Of a DNA stretch of 64,000 bases, positions 49,574 to 57,933 are shown piece after piece. Position numbers and translations under genes: made by a program. The notes beneath the pieces are model-generated. The model saw nothing but the letters and a program-made list of their open reading frames with translations. It did not search any database and was not told where the DNA came from. How positions within the stretch are numbered: position 1 is the first letter of the stretch; every line of letters begins with the position of its first letter. Source of the stretch: Aurantiochytrium sp. KH105 (lineage: Eukaryota; Sar; Bigyra; Thraustochytrida; Thraustochytriidae); the NCBI GenBank assembly GCA_003116975.1, contig BGKB01000179.1, positions 63,439-127,438 of the forward strand, written 5' to 3'.

Positions 49574-50503
49574 CTAAGCCTTGCGGGAGGAAGACAGTTT
49601 TCCCATCTGCGGCGAGGGAGGGAGATAGTCGCGCTGCAGCAAAGAGACTCGGGGACCGTCGGGATCGTTGGCCAACAGCATGTCGTCGATCGAAGGCCAT
49701 CCTGACTCGGGAAGGTCTTCTGCAGCCTTGCGGCGCGCGTCTCTCTTAGAGGAGGACGACGACGGCGAGGATGCTGCTGAAGAAGACGACTTCCAGAAAA
49801 AGGAGGAAAAGCCACTTTTTGAGGGTTTGATGTCCTGCTCCGGTCCATGGGAAAGCTGGTCGTTGTGCTTGGAACGAGTCTTGAGGAGTTTCTTGTTCTT
49901 GCGCTCCCACTCAATGTCTTGACGGCAGAGCCGAAGGGCCTCGCGCACAGATCCCTTGGCGGATCGCATGTAGCACTCGACTTCGTGCTCGCCGACTTCG
50001 GGAAAGGTAATACGAAAGACGCGCAGAATCTGCATTTTCTCGGTCTTCTTGTCAACGACCAAGGAAGGCGCCAAGTGCGTTGGCTTGGTGTGGCTCACCT
50101 TGGGGATCTTAAGGTGCAAGTACGCATTGAGACGATCACTCGTCATGCCATTCAGACGACGGATCAGCGACCCTGACACGCCGTACCGCAGCTCGAGTCC
50201 GCCGAGCGTGTCCGAAGGCGACACCGTGTGGATAAAGTAGTCCTTTTCCTCTCCGTCGGCCTCCTTTGCGTGAGCGACGGGCTTCTGCTCTACTTCCTTG
50301 TTCCGGCCACTCTCCTCCTCCTGCTGCTGCTGCTGCTGCTTCTGCCGCTGCTGTTCCTGCAGCTGCTTCTGCTCCTCGTTCTCCCCCGCGGCCGCGCCGC
50401 TCTGCACACCGGCGGCGGGCGCCCGTTGCTCGTACCTCGTCAGCAGCGCGTTCATACACGCGTTGGCCTGCGCCGTGTCGGGCTTCTTGTTCGTCGTCAT
50501 CAT
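49574..50503 (-). CDS. LysM-domain protein
   Basis: From the paired ATGs at 50503/50500 the product has 309 aa. The N-terminus is low complexity (Gln/Glu-rich, poly-Gln near 75). A LysM domain covers about residues 108-152 (YFIHTVSPSDTLGGLELRYG, then LIRRLNGM and LHLKIPKV). After it comes a small helical segment (EVECYMRSAKGSVREALRLC) that resembles a UBA-like helix bundle. The Ser/Lys-rich C-terminus includes poly-Ser near 250 and ends LSSSRKA. There is no signal peptide, so like eukaryotic LYSMD proteins it is probably intracellular and not a cell-wall receptor. Open frame upstream to 51280 is GC-rich and Arg/Ala/Cys-biased and is not included. Confidence 0.78.
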   Translation of the reverse strand: MMTTNKKPDTAQANACMNALLTRYEQRAPAAGVQSGAAAGENEEQKQLQEQQRQKQQQQQQEEESGRNKEVEQKPVAHAKEADGEEKDYFIHTVSPSDTLGGLELRYGVSGSLIRRLNGMTSDRLNAYLHLKIPKVSHTKPTHLAPSLVVDKKTEKMQILRVFRITFPEVGEHEVECYMRSAKGSVREALRLCRQDIEWERKNKKLLKTRSKHNDQLSHGPEQDIKPSKSGFSSFFWKSSSSAASSPSSSSSKRDARRKAAEDLPESGWPSIDDMLLANDPDGPRVSLLQRDYLPPSPQMGKLSSSRKA

Positions 50504-51756
50504 CTCCTCCCGCGCCCGCGCGCCCTGCCGGCCTTTCCGCGCCGCCGCGTCCTCCGCGTCCTCCTCTCGCGCCCGCGCCTCGCCGCGCCGCGCCGCGCCT
50601 CGCCGCGCCTCGCGCGCGTCGAGCCCTGCGGTGCGTCGAGTGCTCGCGCTCGCGCTGCTCGTGCTCGTGCTCGTGCTCTTCGGGGTCTGCCGCCGCCTCC
50701 GCCTGGGCCCGATTTTGCCGCGCTTTCCGCAGCAAACCCGCGCCCTCTTCCGCCTGTCTTTCGCCTGTTTCGGCTCACAGGCAGCGCGGTTCAGAGGACA
50801 CACATCGCAGCTGCAGCTGCAGCTGCAGCAGCTTGCTTTTCGCGGCTCGCACCAGCTGCGGCGACACGACACGAACGGCCGGCCGCCGCGGGCGCCGGGC
50901 TGCTCGAAGAGCCGCCCGGCTCGGAGCCGCCGCGGCGACGCGGGGTCCGGGCCGAGGCCGCTGCGCTGCGCCTGCTCCTGGGCCTGTGTTTCTTTCGACC
51001 GAGGAGGCGCGGGAGGGGAAGAGGCGGAGCGCCCCACGCCCCACATGTGTGGGGAGACTGTGGTAGGGGCCGGCTCTGCACGCGCTGGGCGTGGGCGGCT
51101 CCTGCGATGCGCCCGCCGAGCTTCGACGGGATAAACGAACGTAAACGACGACTCCGTGCAGCAGCAGCAGCAGCAGGAAAAGCAGGAAAAGCAGGAAAAG
51201 CAGGAAAAGCGAGAGCGAAAGCGAAAGCGAGAGCGAAAGCAGCAGCACGCAGAGTGACGCGGCCGGGAAACGAAGAGCAAGCCTCGGTCGCCTGCGCATT
51301 ATTTCCCAGAAAGGATCAGGGCCTCACAGGCGGTGGGGGAAAGTGAGCGCAAGAAGCTCAAGCGAAGCTACGACGAGCCGCGCCAGGACGTAGGCAATGC
51401 AACCGCCGTGAATGGGTGGACGCGGACGTGGCCGAAAGTAGTATCTTGTATCGTGGTGGTGACAGGACCAGCACCAGCTTCAGCTGCAGCTGCAGCTGTA
51501 GAGGTGACGTGGCGCCAGCGAAAAACGTGCTGGTGTTTTGAGCCCTTGAAAGGTACGAAGTATGGCGGTCCCATGGAAGATCGACAAGAACAAGGCGCGA
51601 AAGTCACAGGAACACGGAGATGAGCAATTGAATGGGGGGAAAGAAAGAAAGAATGATAGTGCGTGTATGAATGATGGACGGACAGATAGGAAGGATAAAG
51701 ATGGATCAATCGATGGGTCGATAGTAGTATATTTGCAGTCACGCCTGTGCTGCAAT

Positions 51757-51815
<59 letters not shown>

Positions 51816-51956
51816 CGACACCTTTGAGTCGTTCATGTCTTGTGGCCGAAGCTACTTGTGGGAACGAAGGCAGCGACCCGTAAGCATGAAAAGGTACGAA
51901 CGATTATCATCATCATCATCATAATCAACATCATCATGTCAGAAATAGAATAAGTG
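50504..51956. other. GC-rich upstream region and AAC microsatellite, no gene supported
   Basis: 50504-51300 is GC-rich with long low-complexity frames on both strands. It also carries AGCTGCAGCTGC and GGAAAAGCA repeats (51155-51215). 51756-51816 is an AAC trinucleotide array of about 20 units, and a TCA tract lies at 51907-51924 close to the end of the next gene. Confidence 0.5.
51756..51816 (+). repeat. AAC trinucleotide microsatellite
   Basis: About 20 uninterrupted AAC units. Confidence 0.95.
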
Positions 51957-53300
51957 TCAGGCAGAAACTAGAAGCGAAGAGGTAGCTGCGACGGCGCGCG
52001 TCGCCAGCGCCGTCGACTGATCCGCAAGAACGGCACGCACAAGCTCGATACTTTCAACGGGCACGGGCGCAGCGCCAAGCTCGGTGAGCGTCTTAATGGC
52101 TTCGTCACGGTATGTAGCAAACATGTGCTCGAACATGGGTCCGAGCTCACCCTCCTCGCGGTCCTCTAGCTGCAAACTGTCAAGGTTGTAGGCCCAAAAG
52201 ACGCGGTCTTGAAAGAAATCGAGCACGCGCTCGAGCTTTTCGCGGGCAACCTCCTCGGTCTTGGGCTTAAAAGAGGTCGCAAGGTAGTCCAAGTAGCTTT
52301 GCCGCATCTGGGATGGCGTCGGCGGCGAACCCTTGAGACCCGCCGTTGACTTGGCACGTCGGTTCGCACGCGTGTACTCGCGCAAGTCAGTGTTCCACTC
52401 GGCTTGCACTGCATTTGAGTTCCACTTGGTCATGCACAGGAAACAGTGCGTCCGAACGTCTCGGAAGGCTTCCACGAGGGTCAAGAGATTGAGCACGGTA
52501 GGAGCGTTTTGACGGTCTTCGAGGTCGAGCGTAAAAACAATATGCGAAACCCGCGCCCCCGGGAGCTGCGCCATGGCACGAGCTAACATGGTCAAGTGTG
52601 CGTTCAACTCGGCAGCGTCCACGTTCTTGTCGCGCCGAAGACCCTCGCAGTCAATGTAGTCGAGCTCGAGGGCGCGGTGGCCGGGCAGAGCGGCGGATGT
52701 GTGTTTTTCGGCCACGGCAAATCCGCGCGTGCCTCGCAGCTGTCCGCCTGACACCTTGCATGCAGAGCTCGAATTGAGGAGCGTGTTGATTGTGCTCGAG
52801 CGCCCCGTTCCAATAATGCCAACGCTCACGAGCTGCAGGCGCGTCTCCTCCTTCTCTTCCTCGATTTCCTTGCCCTCGACAGCGAGCGCATCTGCAAGGT
52901 CCGCCTTGGCCGTGCTGGTCGTGATGGCGGCGGAAGACGATGCGCTCGTGTTCGCCCGGCCTTGAAGATCGAGCTTCATCGACGCGTCGCTGGCGCTAGT
53001 ATTACTGCTGTTGCCGCCGCCGCCGCCGCCGCCGCTGCTGCTGCTGCTGCCGCCGCTTTTCCTCGCTCTGAGCCCCGCGCGCCCGGCTCCGGAGGGAGAC
53101 CCCACGAGGGCGACGTCTTCTGCGCTCAAGGCCGACGCCCGGATAGGCTCTGCGATGCCGTCCGGGTCTGCGCCCGTAGACCGGTTCCTGCCGCGGCCCC
53201 TCGTGCGCACGAGCGCCACGTGCGCCTCGTCGCGGCCGCTGCCGGCGCCCTCCTCGTCGTCGTCGCCCAAGTAGCAGCACCAGCTCCAGCTCGCGCCCAT
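51957..53300 (-). CDS. P-loop GTPase-like protein (AIG1/septin-like core) with predicted lipid anchor
   Basis: From the ATG at 53300 the product has 447 aa beginning MGASWSWCCYLGDDD. That is a consensus N-myristoylation site (Gly2, Ser6) with adjacent Cys for palmitoylation, pointing to a membrane-attached cytosolic protein. A disordered Ser/Gly-rich linker (to about 130) precedes a nucleotide-binding core. G1 reads VGIIGTGRSSTINTLLN, with Arg where the P-loop Lys is expected. G3-like DYIDCEGL and G4-like MTKWN follow. The strand order and VSHIVFTLDLEDR segment resemble AIG1/GIMAP or Toc-type GTPases. The C-terminal 100 residues are helical. The Lys-to-Arg change suggests altered or no hydrolysis. 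Family assignment is tentative. Confidence 0.65.
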   Translation of the reverse strand: MGASWSWCCYLGDDDEEGAGSGRDEAHVALVRTRGRGRNRSTGADPDGIAEPIRASALSAEDVALVGSPSGAGRAGLRARKSGGSSSSSGGGGGGGNSSNTSASDASMKLDLQGRANTSASSSAAITTSTAKADLADALAVEGKEIEEEKEETRLQLVSVGIIGTGRSSTINTLLNSSSACKVSGGQLRGTRGFAVAEKHTSAALPGHRALELDYIDCEGLRRDKNVDAAELNAHLTMLARAMAQLPGARVSHIVFTLDLEDRQNAPTVLNLLTLVEAFRDVRTHCFLCMTKWNSNAVQAEWNTDLREYTRANRRAKSTAGLKGSPPTPSQMRQSYLDYLATSFKPKTEEVAREKLERVLDFFQDRVFWAYNLDSLQLEDREEGELGPMFEHMFATYRDEAIKTLTELGAAPVPVESIELVRAVLADQSTALATRAVAATSSLLVSA

Positions 53301-54086
53301 GGCGCCGCTGCGGACCCGCGAGAGTCGCCGCCTCGCAGCCAGCCAGCCAGGCAGCTCGGCAGCCGGCCGGCCAGCAAGCCAGGTCTCTGCGCCTCTTCCC
53401 CCGCCCGCCCGCGCGCACGCACGCACGCACGCACGCCCTCGGAAAGGGCGTTTGGCCGCGTGCCAGCTCGGACCGTCTCGCTCGCTCGCTCGCTCTTCTC
53501 TGCTTGTCCAACTTCGTCCAAGTCTCCGAAACGCAATAGTACCGAGCAAAGAATGCCCAGAAGCGCGCTTCGCTAGCTGGCTTGCTTGCTTGCGTGCGTG
53601 CTTGCTTGCGTGCGAGCTTGCTCGACCGAAACGCGCGGGATCTTCTTGAACAGCGAAGCCTCGATGTCGCTCGATCGCGATCGCTCGCTCGACCGATTGT
53701 CACCCTCCGGGACGACGCCATCGCACGCGCAGGTGGCAAAGCAAGGCATGTAACTGTGAGAGCTCGGCCGCGCTGCAGAGCCGTTCGCTGGTCTTACTAT
53801 GTATACTTGTTGTAGTATGTGGTAAGCCTAGCTGCAGGTAGACACACGGGCTGGGAAGTAAATTTTGGTTATCGGGGAGTGATGATAGGAAAAATAAGGT
53901 TGCAGCAGTTACAACAAATTATTAGAAGATATATGAACATTGTGTTCGATGTATTACATTGTAGGAACATTCTTTCTCGGTGGCTCATACGATACGACCG
54001 GGTGTGGAAGAGACCTGAATCGAAAGCAAAACCAAATCGTTTCCAGCAAAACCAAAACTCGGGTCGGTGGTGTCGCTCAATGTCAG
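53301..54086. other. intergenic; left part GC-rich promoter, right part the start of the IS607 element
   Basis: Up to about 53800 the sequence is GC-rich with ACGC, CTCG and CTTG short repeats (53408-53440, 53480-53500, 53577-53625). From about 53800 it changes abruptly to AT-rich, which I take as near the left boundary of the inserted element. No terminal inverted repeat is expected for IS607. Confidence 0.5.
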
Positions 54087-54097
54087 ATGAGCGACAC
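54070..54097 (+). promoter_or_regulatory. perfect 10-bp inverted repeat overlapping the recombinase start codon
   Basis: GTGTCGCTCA (54070-54079) and TGAGCGACAC (54088-54097) are exact reverse complements with an 8-base spacer. The ATG at 54087 lies at the edge of the second arm. It could be an operator for the MerR-like domain of the recombinase or an mRNA hairpin sequestering the start. Confidence 0.55.
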
Positions 54098-54625
54098 TAC
54101 GTCTCCATTGGAGTCGCCGCACAGGCTCGGACTGCACAGAGATACAATACGAAACTACGCCAACGACAACAAAGTCAGAAGTTACAGAACAAAAGGCGGA
54201 CATCGACGAGTATGTATCGAGGACTTTGACAACAACCCGGACACTCCTAGGCAAACGGAAGTTGAGCGACGTCGACTATGTTATGCAAGAGTCAGTAGCA
54301 AAGCGCAGAAAGACGACCTCTCCAGACAAGTCGCTTGGTTCGAAGAAAACTTCCCCAATCACCAAGTCATGCAAGACATCGGGTCGGGCATCAACTTCAA
54401 AAGGCGCGGTCTTCGTTCCATTCTGGAACTCGCAATGCGTGGAGAACTCGAAGAAGTCGTGGTTACCTATAGAGACCGTCTCTGTAGATTCGCATTCGAC
54501 TTGCTCGAGTGGATTGTCACTTCCAAAGGAGGGTCAATTCGAGTTGTCCATCCAAATGGACAAGAAGACGATGGAGGACCGCAAGATGAACTCGTCAAAG
54601 ACCTCGTCTCAATCATCACCGTCTT
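54087..54625 (+). CDS. tnpA: IS607-family serine recombinase (TnpA), 3' end lost at an N
   Basis: The visible 179 residues start MSDTTSPLESPHRLGLHRDT. Residues 5-45 form the MerR-like winged helix typical of IS607 (RLGLHRDTIRNYANDNKV then RSYRTKGGHRRV). The serine-recombinase catalytic domain starts at about 64 with LCYARVSSKAQKDDLSRQV, where Ser70 should be the nucleophile. LEEVVVTYRDRLCRFAFDLL follows with the conserved Arg residues 131 and 134. The frame reaches DELVKDLVSIITV and is cut by the N at 54626, about a dozen residues before family members end. No stop or frameshift precedes the N, so the recombinase could be functional. An upstream start at 53940 adds sequence without family character. 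Confidence 0.9.
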
Positions 54626-54626
54626 N
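54626..54626. other. single N, probable contig join inside the IS607 element
   Basis: The reading frame of the recombinase ends here and a different frame, already deep inside the TnpB/Fanzor coding sequence, continues 3 bases later. The expected N-terminal two thirds of the nuclease is absent. A similar single N at 11837 separates two overlapping-looking segments, which suggests that single Ns mark joins in this assembly. Confidence 0.7.
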
Positions 54627-54628
54627 CC

Positions 54629-55087
54629 CGGGATTGGGATGAAAAGACTGGAAGTCGCATTCATAGAAAGAAGACCTACAAGCACAAAGAGCAAATGCTT
54701 TGGGCAAAAATGAAGAACAAACTCAAAGACACACACGACAAGATCATTCGCTTTCTTCTGGACAACTTTCAAGAAATCCGGGTTGGTAAATTAGGTGTCA
54801 AGAGTATCCTCGAATCACCCAAGCTCCATCGAACTGCGAAGCGCAAGATACAACTGCTTTCTCACTGTCGCTTTCGCGACAAACTCATTCAAGACCACGG
54901 ACATGTAAGAAACACGCTGGCCGTTCCTGAAGAGTACACTTCAAAAACATGCACAAGATGCGGATACGTGAAACGCAATCTTGGTGGAAATAAACGATAT
55001 AATTGTGATCGTTGTGGTCTCTCCATTGACAGAGACATCAACGGTGCTCGCAATATTTACATCAAATCCATCTCGTGCACGAAGTGA
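54629..55087 (+). CDS. TnpB/Fanzor-type RNA-guided nuclease, C-terminal part only
   Basis: The 152-residue frame starts after the N without a start codon (RDWDEKTGSRIHRKKTYKHK) and ends at TAG/TGA-type stop 55085-55087. It has the RuvC-II area (EIRVGKLGVKSIL), the family helix KRKIQLLSHCRFRDKLIQ, EEYTSKTCTRCG, a C4 zinc ribbon (CTRCGYVKRNLGG...CDRCG), and RuvC-III DRDINGARNIYIK with its metal-binding Asp. The IGK-type RuvC-II segment and TSKTC motif match the IS607-linked TnpB of large DNA viruses and eukaryotic Fanzor2 rather than IS605 TnpB. RuvC-I and the recognition lobe are missing. Whether this is an assembly loss or a real deletion is open. Confidence 0.85.
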   Translation, partial: RDWDEKTGSRIHRKKTYKHKEQMLWAKMKNKLKDTHDKIIRFLLDNFQEIRVGKLGVKSILESPKLHRTAKRKIQLLSHCRFRDKLIQDHGHVRNTLAVPEEYTSKTCTRCGYVKRNLGGNKRYNCDRCGLSIDRDINGARNIYIKSISCTK

Positions 55088-55130
55088 CTCTTCTGGTAAA
55101 CTTATGCTAGTTACGGCTTGTAAAATATTG

Positions 55131-55196
55131 TTTATAGAGATAAATAGTAACGGATAGATAGTATTTATAGAGATAAATAGTAACGGATAGATAGTA
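55131..55196 (+). repeat. 33-bp direct tandem repeat at the right end of the IS607 element
   Basis: Two exact copies of a unit starting TTTATAGAGATAAATAGTAA lie at 55131-55163 and 55164-55196, directly before the end of the next gene. Within the unit TATTTAT/ATAAATA can form a short hairpin. This is the position where the guide-RNA-coding right end of an IS607/Fanzor element would be expected. Confidence 0.8.
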
Positions 55197-55203
55197 TTTA
55201 TTT

Positions 55204-57621
55204 TCACTTGGCGTACGAGGTGTAGACGCGGAGACGCGCAGCCGCCTTGCGCGAGACAGGGTGGGCTTTCCCCAGAGTAGCGTTGTAGATCTCGCATACC
55301 TCAGACATGCGCTTCGCAGCCATGACATAGTTGCGGACCTTAAAATAGCACGTTGCGGCGTTCTCGAGAGAGTCCGCCAAACTAAGATTCGGGGAGTCTC
55401 CAAATATCTTGCGCTTGATGCGGATGGCGTCTTCAAAGCACGAAATGGCCTGGCCGATATCGCCCGCGGCGTCAACCACTGTGCCAATATTATGGCGCAC
55501 TTTGGCGTAAGCGAGGTGCTCAGACCCACGCGTCTCGTGGATCGAAATGGCCTGCTGAAGCAATTCGAGCGCATCTGTGTACATTTTTAGGGCACTCGCC
55601 TCAAGGGCTCGCTCAGTGAGAATATTGGCAATACTTGGGTGATTGCTGTCGAGCGACTCTTCTGCAATGAGCTGCGCCTGCTGCAAAAGACGCATGGCCA
55701 GGCGGTGATTATTTTCACGGGAAGCAACCGTCGCCAGGGTCTTGAGGACCTCGGCGCGAACGGGATGACGCTTTCGCAGGCTAATGTCCGCAACGGAGAG
55801 CGCTTTCTCCGCAAAGTAGCGTGCTTTGGGTAAATCGTTCGTCGCAAGCTGGATGCGCGCCTGGCCGTTGTAAATGCGTGTGAGACCGTAGTAGTTGGGA
55901 CCATAGACGGCGAGAATGCGAGTGCGCGCTTCATTAAAATTCTCGGCAGCAAGCTCGTACTCGCCCAAGCCCAAGTAAATTGTACCCATACCATCGAGAA
56001 CGGCCACGAGACGTCGATCGCGATCGTCGGCGTCCGTGTGAGAAAGTATGATGCGGTGTGCGCGTTCGAGGACCTCGAGAGCCTCTTCAGGCCGATCCTC
56101 GAGCTGCAGGATCTTGCCCATGCCCTCGGCAAGTATCTCGCCCATGACGATACTGTCTGGGCCGGCAAAGCGCTCTGTTATGGCAACTGCTTGCTCAAGG
56201 TAACCCCGCGCCGTCTCGTAAAAGGCCTGATCAATCATGAGGCGGCTCGCCTGAAAGAGCAAGCGCGCGTGCGCCATCATAGTTTCCTCGTCGTCTTCAT
56301 TCGCCAAAGCAAATTCATCCTCGCTTTGAACAGCAAATTCTGTGCTGCTGACAAACCAGGTCCGCAGCTGTGCGAGAATGACGGCATTGAGACGTGCAAA
56401 GCCGCCCTCCACGGTGGTGTTGACAGCAGCGTCAATGCGTGCCTTGTCAGCAGGGTTGTGGCATTGTGCCTCACGCGTATCGAGCTTGAGAATGAAGCCT
56501 ATCACGCGGTTGTAGTCTTCGCGGAGCTCCGAGACGAATCGCTGCTGCTCCCCTTGTGGAAAGACAAGCTGAATAGAGCGTCCACTCTTGAGCGCGCCGT
56601 AGAGCTCCCAACAACACCATGCACGTTTCAGTGGCGTTGGATCAACCCAACTATCAAAGAAGACGATGCGTTCATCGAAGCGGCGGATTGCCTGATGCAA
56701 GCCTGTGGAAAGCAACGCCTCGCGTTCGCGACGGACCTCGTCGTCTTGGTCTTCAGAGGTCAAGAGGCCTTGGTTTGCACCAAAGAGGTCCAGCCACACA
56801 AAGGTATCCGCCATCGTTTTACCCTCGCTGCGATAATAGGATGCGAGACCATGCACAAGATCGACAAATTTCGTCTTGCGTGCCTGCGATACGAAGGCGC
56901 CTTGAAAAGGTAGTCCGACCTGTGCCTCGTCGATTTCGTCAACGTAAATGGAACCCGTTTCGCGCATTGCAGGCAGAACATAGTACTCGCACACATCTTC
57001 GACGGTCCAATCTTCGCGGGACTTGATCGTGACGTCTTCTTCAAAAAAGGTCACCTTGATTGCGTCGGGTGCGGATCCAAGTGTACCTCTCCAAAGCATT
57101 CGCGATGAATCAGTCAGCAATAGTGTAGTGCCAGCCTTGGCCGCTGGTGCACGCTCCAAGTTATGTTTGCACACCACGAGGTGCACCTCTGGCACCAACT
57201 CGCCGCTGAGGAGGCCCTCCATAAGCACGAGCAAGTGGCCAACACTCACACCTTTGTAGCGCACGACCTCGTTGCTCAGCGTGTCACTTTTTTCTGCGGT
57301 CCAATCGTCTTCATCAAGCATCCCTGAAAATCTTGAGCTCGTGCGTGCCTGTGACGCAAGCGACACGGCGCCGCCGGCGCGTCTTGCGAACGCGCGCAGG
57401 CCGCGTTGCGACGAGGCGCGCGCCCGGCCCTCGATCCCTGCCTCAGCGTCTCCTCCATCTCGAGCCACCTGCGCGCGAGATTGAGAGCGCCGTGGCGCCC
57501 TGAACCACGAGCGCGGGGCGGAAGCGGGCCGCGCTAATGGGATGAAGCTTGCGCCGTCGCCGTCGCCGCCGTCGCCGCCGCTGCCATCGCCGCCGGCGCC
57601 GCGCCGCCGAGGCCGCAGCAT
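55204..57621 (-). CDS. TIR-like domain plus tetratricopeptide repeat protein
   Basis: The 805-aa frame (or 705 aa from the Met at 57321) has a basic low-complexity start, then a small alpha/beta region. At about 220-370 comes a domain with FVSQARKTKFVDLVHGLASY, FVWLDLFGANQ, IVFFDSWVDPTPLKRAWCCW and ELYGALKSG. This pattern (Trp-Leu-Asp, then Trp-x-x-P-x-x-Leu-x-Arg-x-Trp) is seen in protist proteins with a TIR-like or flavodoxin-like fold fused to TPRs. The C-terminal half (about 450-800) consists of kinesin-light-chain-type TPRs (ETARGYLEQAVAITERFAG, LGEYELAAENFNEARTRIL, LQQAISIHETRGSEHLAYAK). The role is unknown; signalling or stress sensing is only a guess. Confidence 0.75.
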   Translation of the reverse strand: MLRPRRRGAGGDGSGGDGGDGDGASFIPLARPASAPRSWFRAPRRSQSRAQVARDGGDAEAGIEGRARASSQRGLRAFARRAGGAVSLASQARTSSRFSGMLDEDDWTAEKSDTLSNEVVRYKGVSVGHLLVLMEGLLSGELVPEVHLVVCKHNLERAPAAKAGTTLLLTDSSRMLWRGTLGSAPDAIKVTFFEEDVTIKSREDWTVEDVCEYYVLPAMRETGSIYVDEIDEAQVGLPFQGAFVSQARKTKFVDLVHGLASYYRSEGKTMADTFVWLDLFGANQGLLTSEDQDDEVRREREALLSTGLHQAIRRFDERIVFFDSWVDPTPLKRAWCCWELYGALKSGRSIQLVFPQGEQQRFVSELREDYNRVIGFILKLDTREAQCHNPADKARIDAAVNTTVEGGFARLNAVILAQLRTWFVSSTEFAVQSEDEFALANEDDEETMMAHARLLFQASRLMIDQAFYETARGYLEQAVAITERFAGPDSIVMGEILAEGMGKILQLEDRPEEALEVLERAHRIILSHTDADDRDRRLVAVLDGMGTIYLGLGEYELAAENFNEARTRILAVYGPNYYGLTRIYNGQARIQLATNDLPKARYFAEKALSVADISLRKRHPVRAEVLKTLATVASRENNHRLAMRLLQQAQLIAEESLDSNHPSIANILTERALEASALKMYTDALELLQQAISIHETRGSEHLAYAKVRHNIGTVVDAAGDIGQAISCFEDAIRIKRKIFGDSPNLSLADSLENAATCYFKVRNYVMAAKRMSEVCEIYNATLGKAHPVSRKAAARLRVYTSYAK

Positions 57622-57933
57622 CCTTTTGCCCGAAAAAGTATTTTGAGGTTTGTTCTTTGTTTGTTTGTTTGTCGGTCGTCAAAGAGCACGTGCGGCACGT
57701 GCGCACACTTTGCTGCAACTTGCTCCTTCACAGGCAGTCAGAATCTTCGCAACTAGGAGACAGTATAGGCCTATACTATACAGTATAAGGGCTGATCGGG
57801 CATACGAAAGTGAGGGAGAGAGAGAGAGAGAGAGCGAGAGAGCACAAGTTTGCAAGTGCAAGGCCACCCTCGCAGGAATACATTGATACGTAAAATTTCT
57901 CTTGCCCTAAAAAAAAAACCTAGACTCTGCTTG
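57622..57933. other. intergenic with TGTT and GA repeats
   Basis: A TTTG/TGTT run lies at 57652-57672 and a (GA)n tract at 57814-57841. TATACTATACAGTATA near 57770-57786 is a short imperfect palindrome. No gene. Confidence 0.55.

Larger units (their letters stand above)
53830..55200 (+). mobile_element. IS607-type transposon (serine recombinase plus TnpB/Fanzor), boundaries approximate
   Basis: An AT-richer island between GC-rich eukaryotic genes carries an IS607-like recombinase gene followed in the same direction by a TnpB/Fanzor C-terminal part. IS607 elements have neither inverted repeats nor target duplications, so the ends cannot be placed from sequence alone. The left edge is near the composition change at 53800-53880 and the right edge lies between 55088 and 55203. 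A single N at 54626 interrupts the element between the two genes. Related elements are known in giant DNA viruses, amoebae, algae and other eukaryotes. Confidence 0.85.

Noticed and set aside
50504-51346. Long frames on both strands upstream of the LysM gene, including a Cys-rich one
   Set aside because: Low-complexity products of GC-rich and GCAGCA repeats; no domain and no consistent start.
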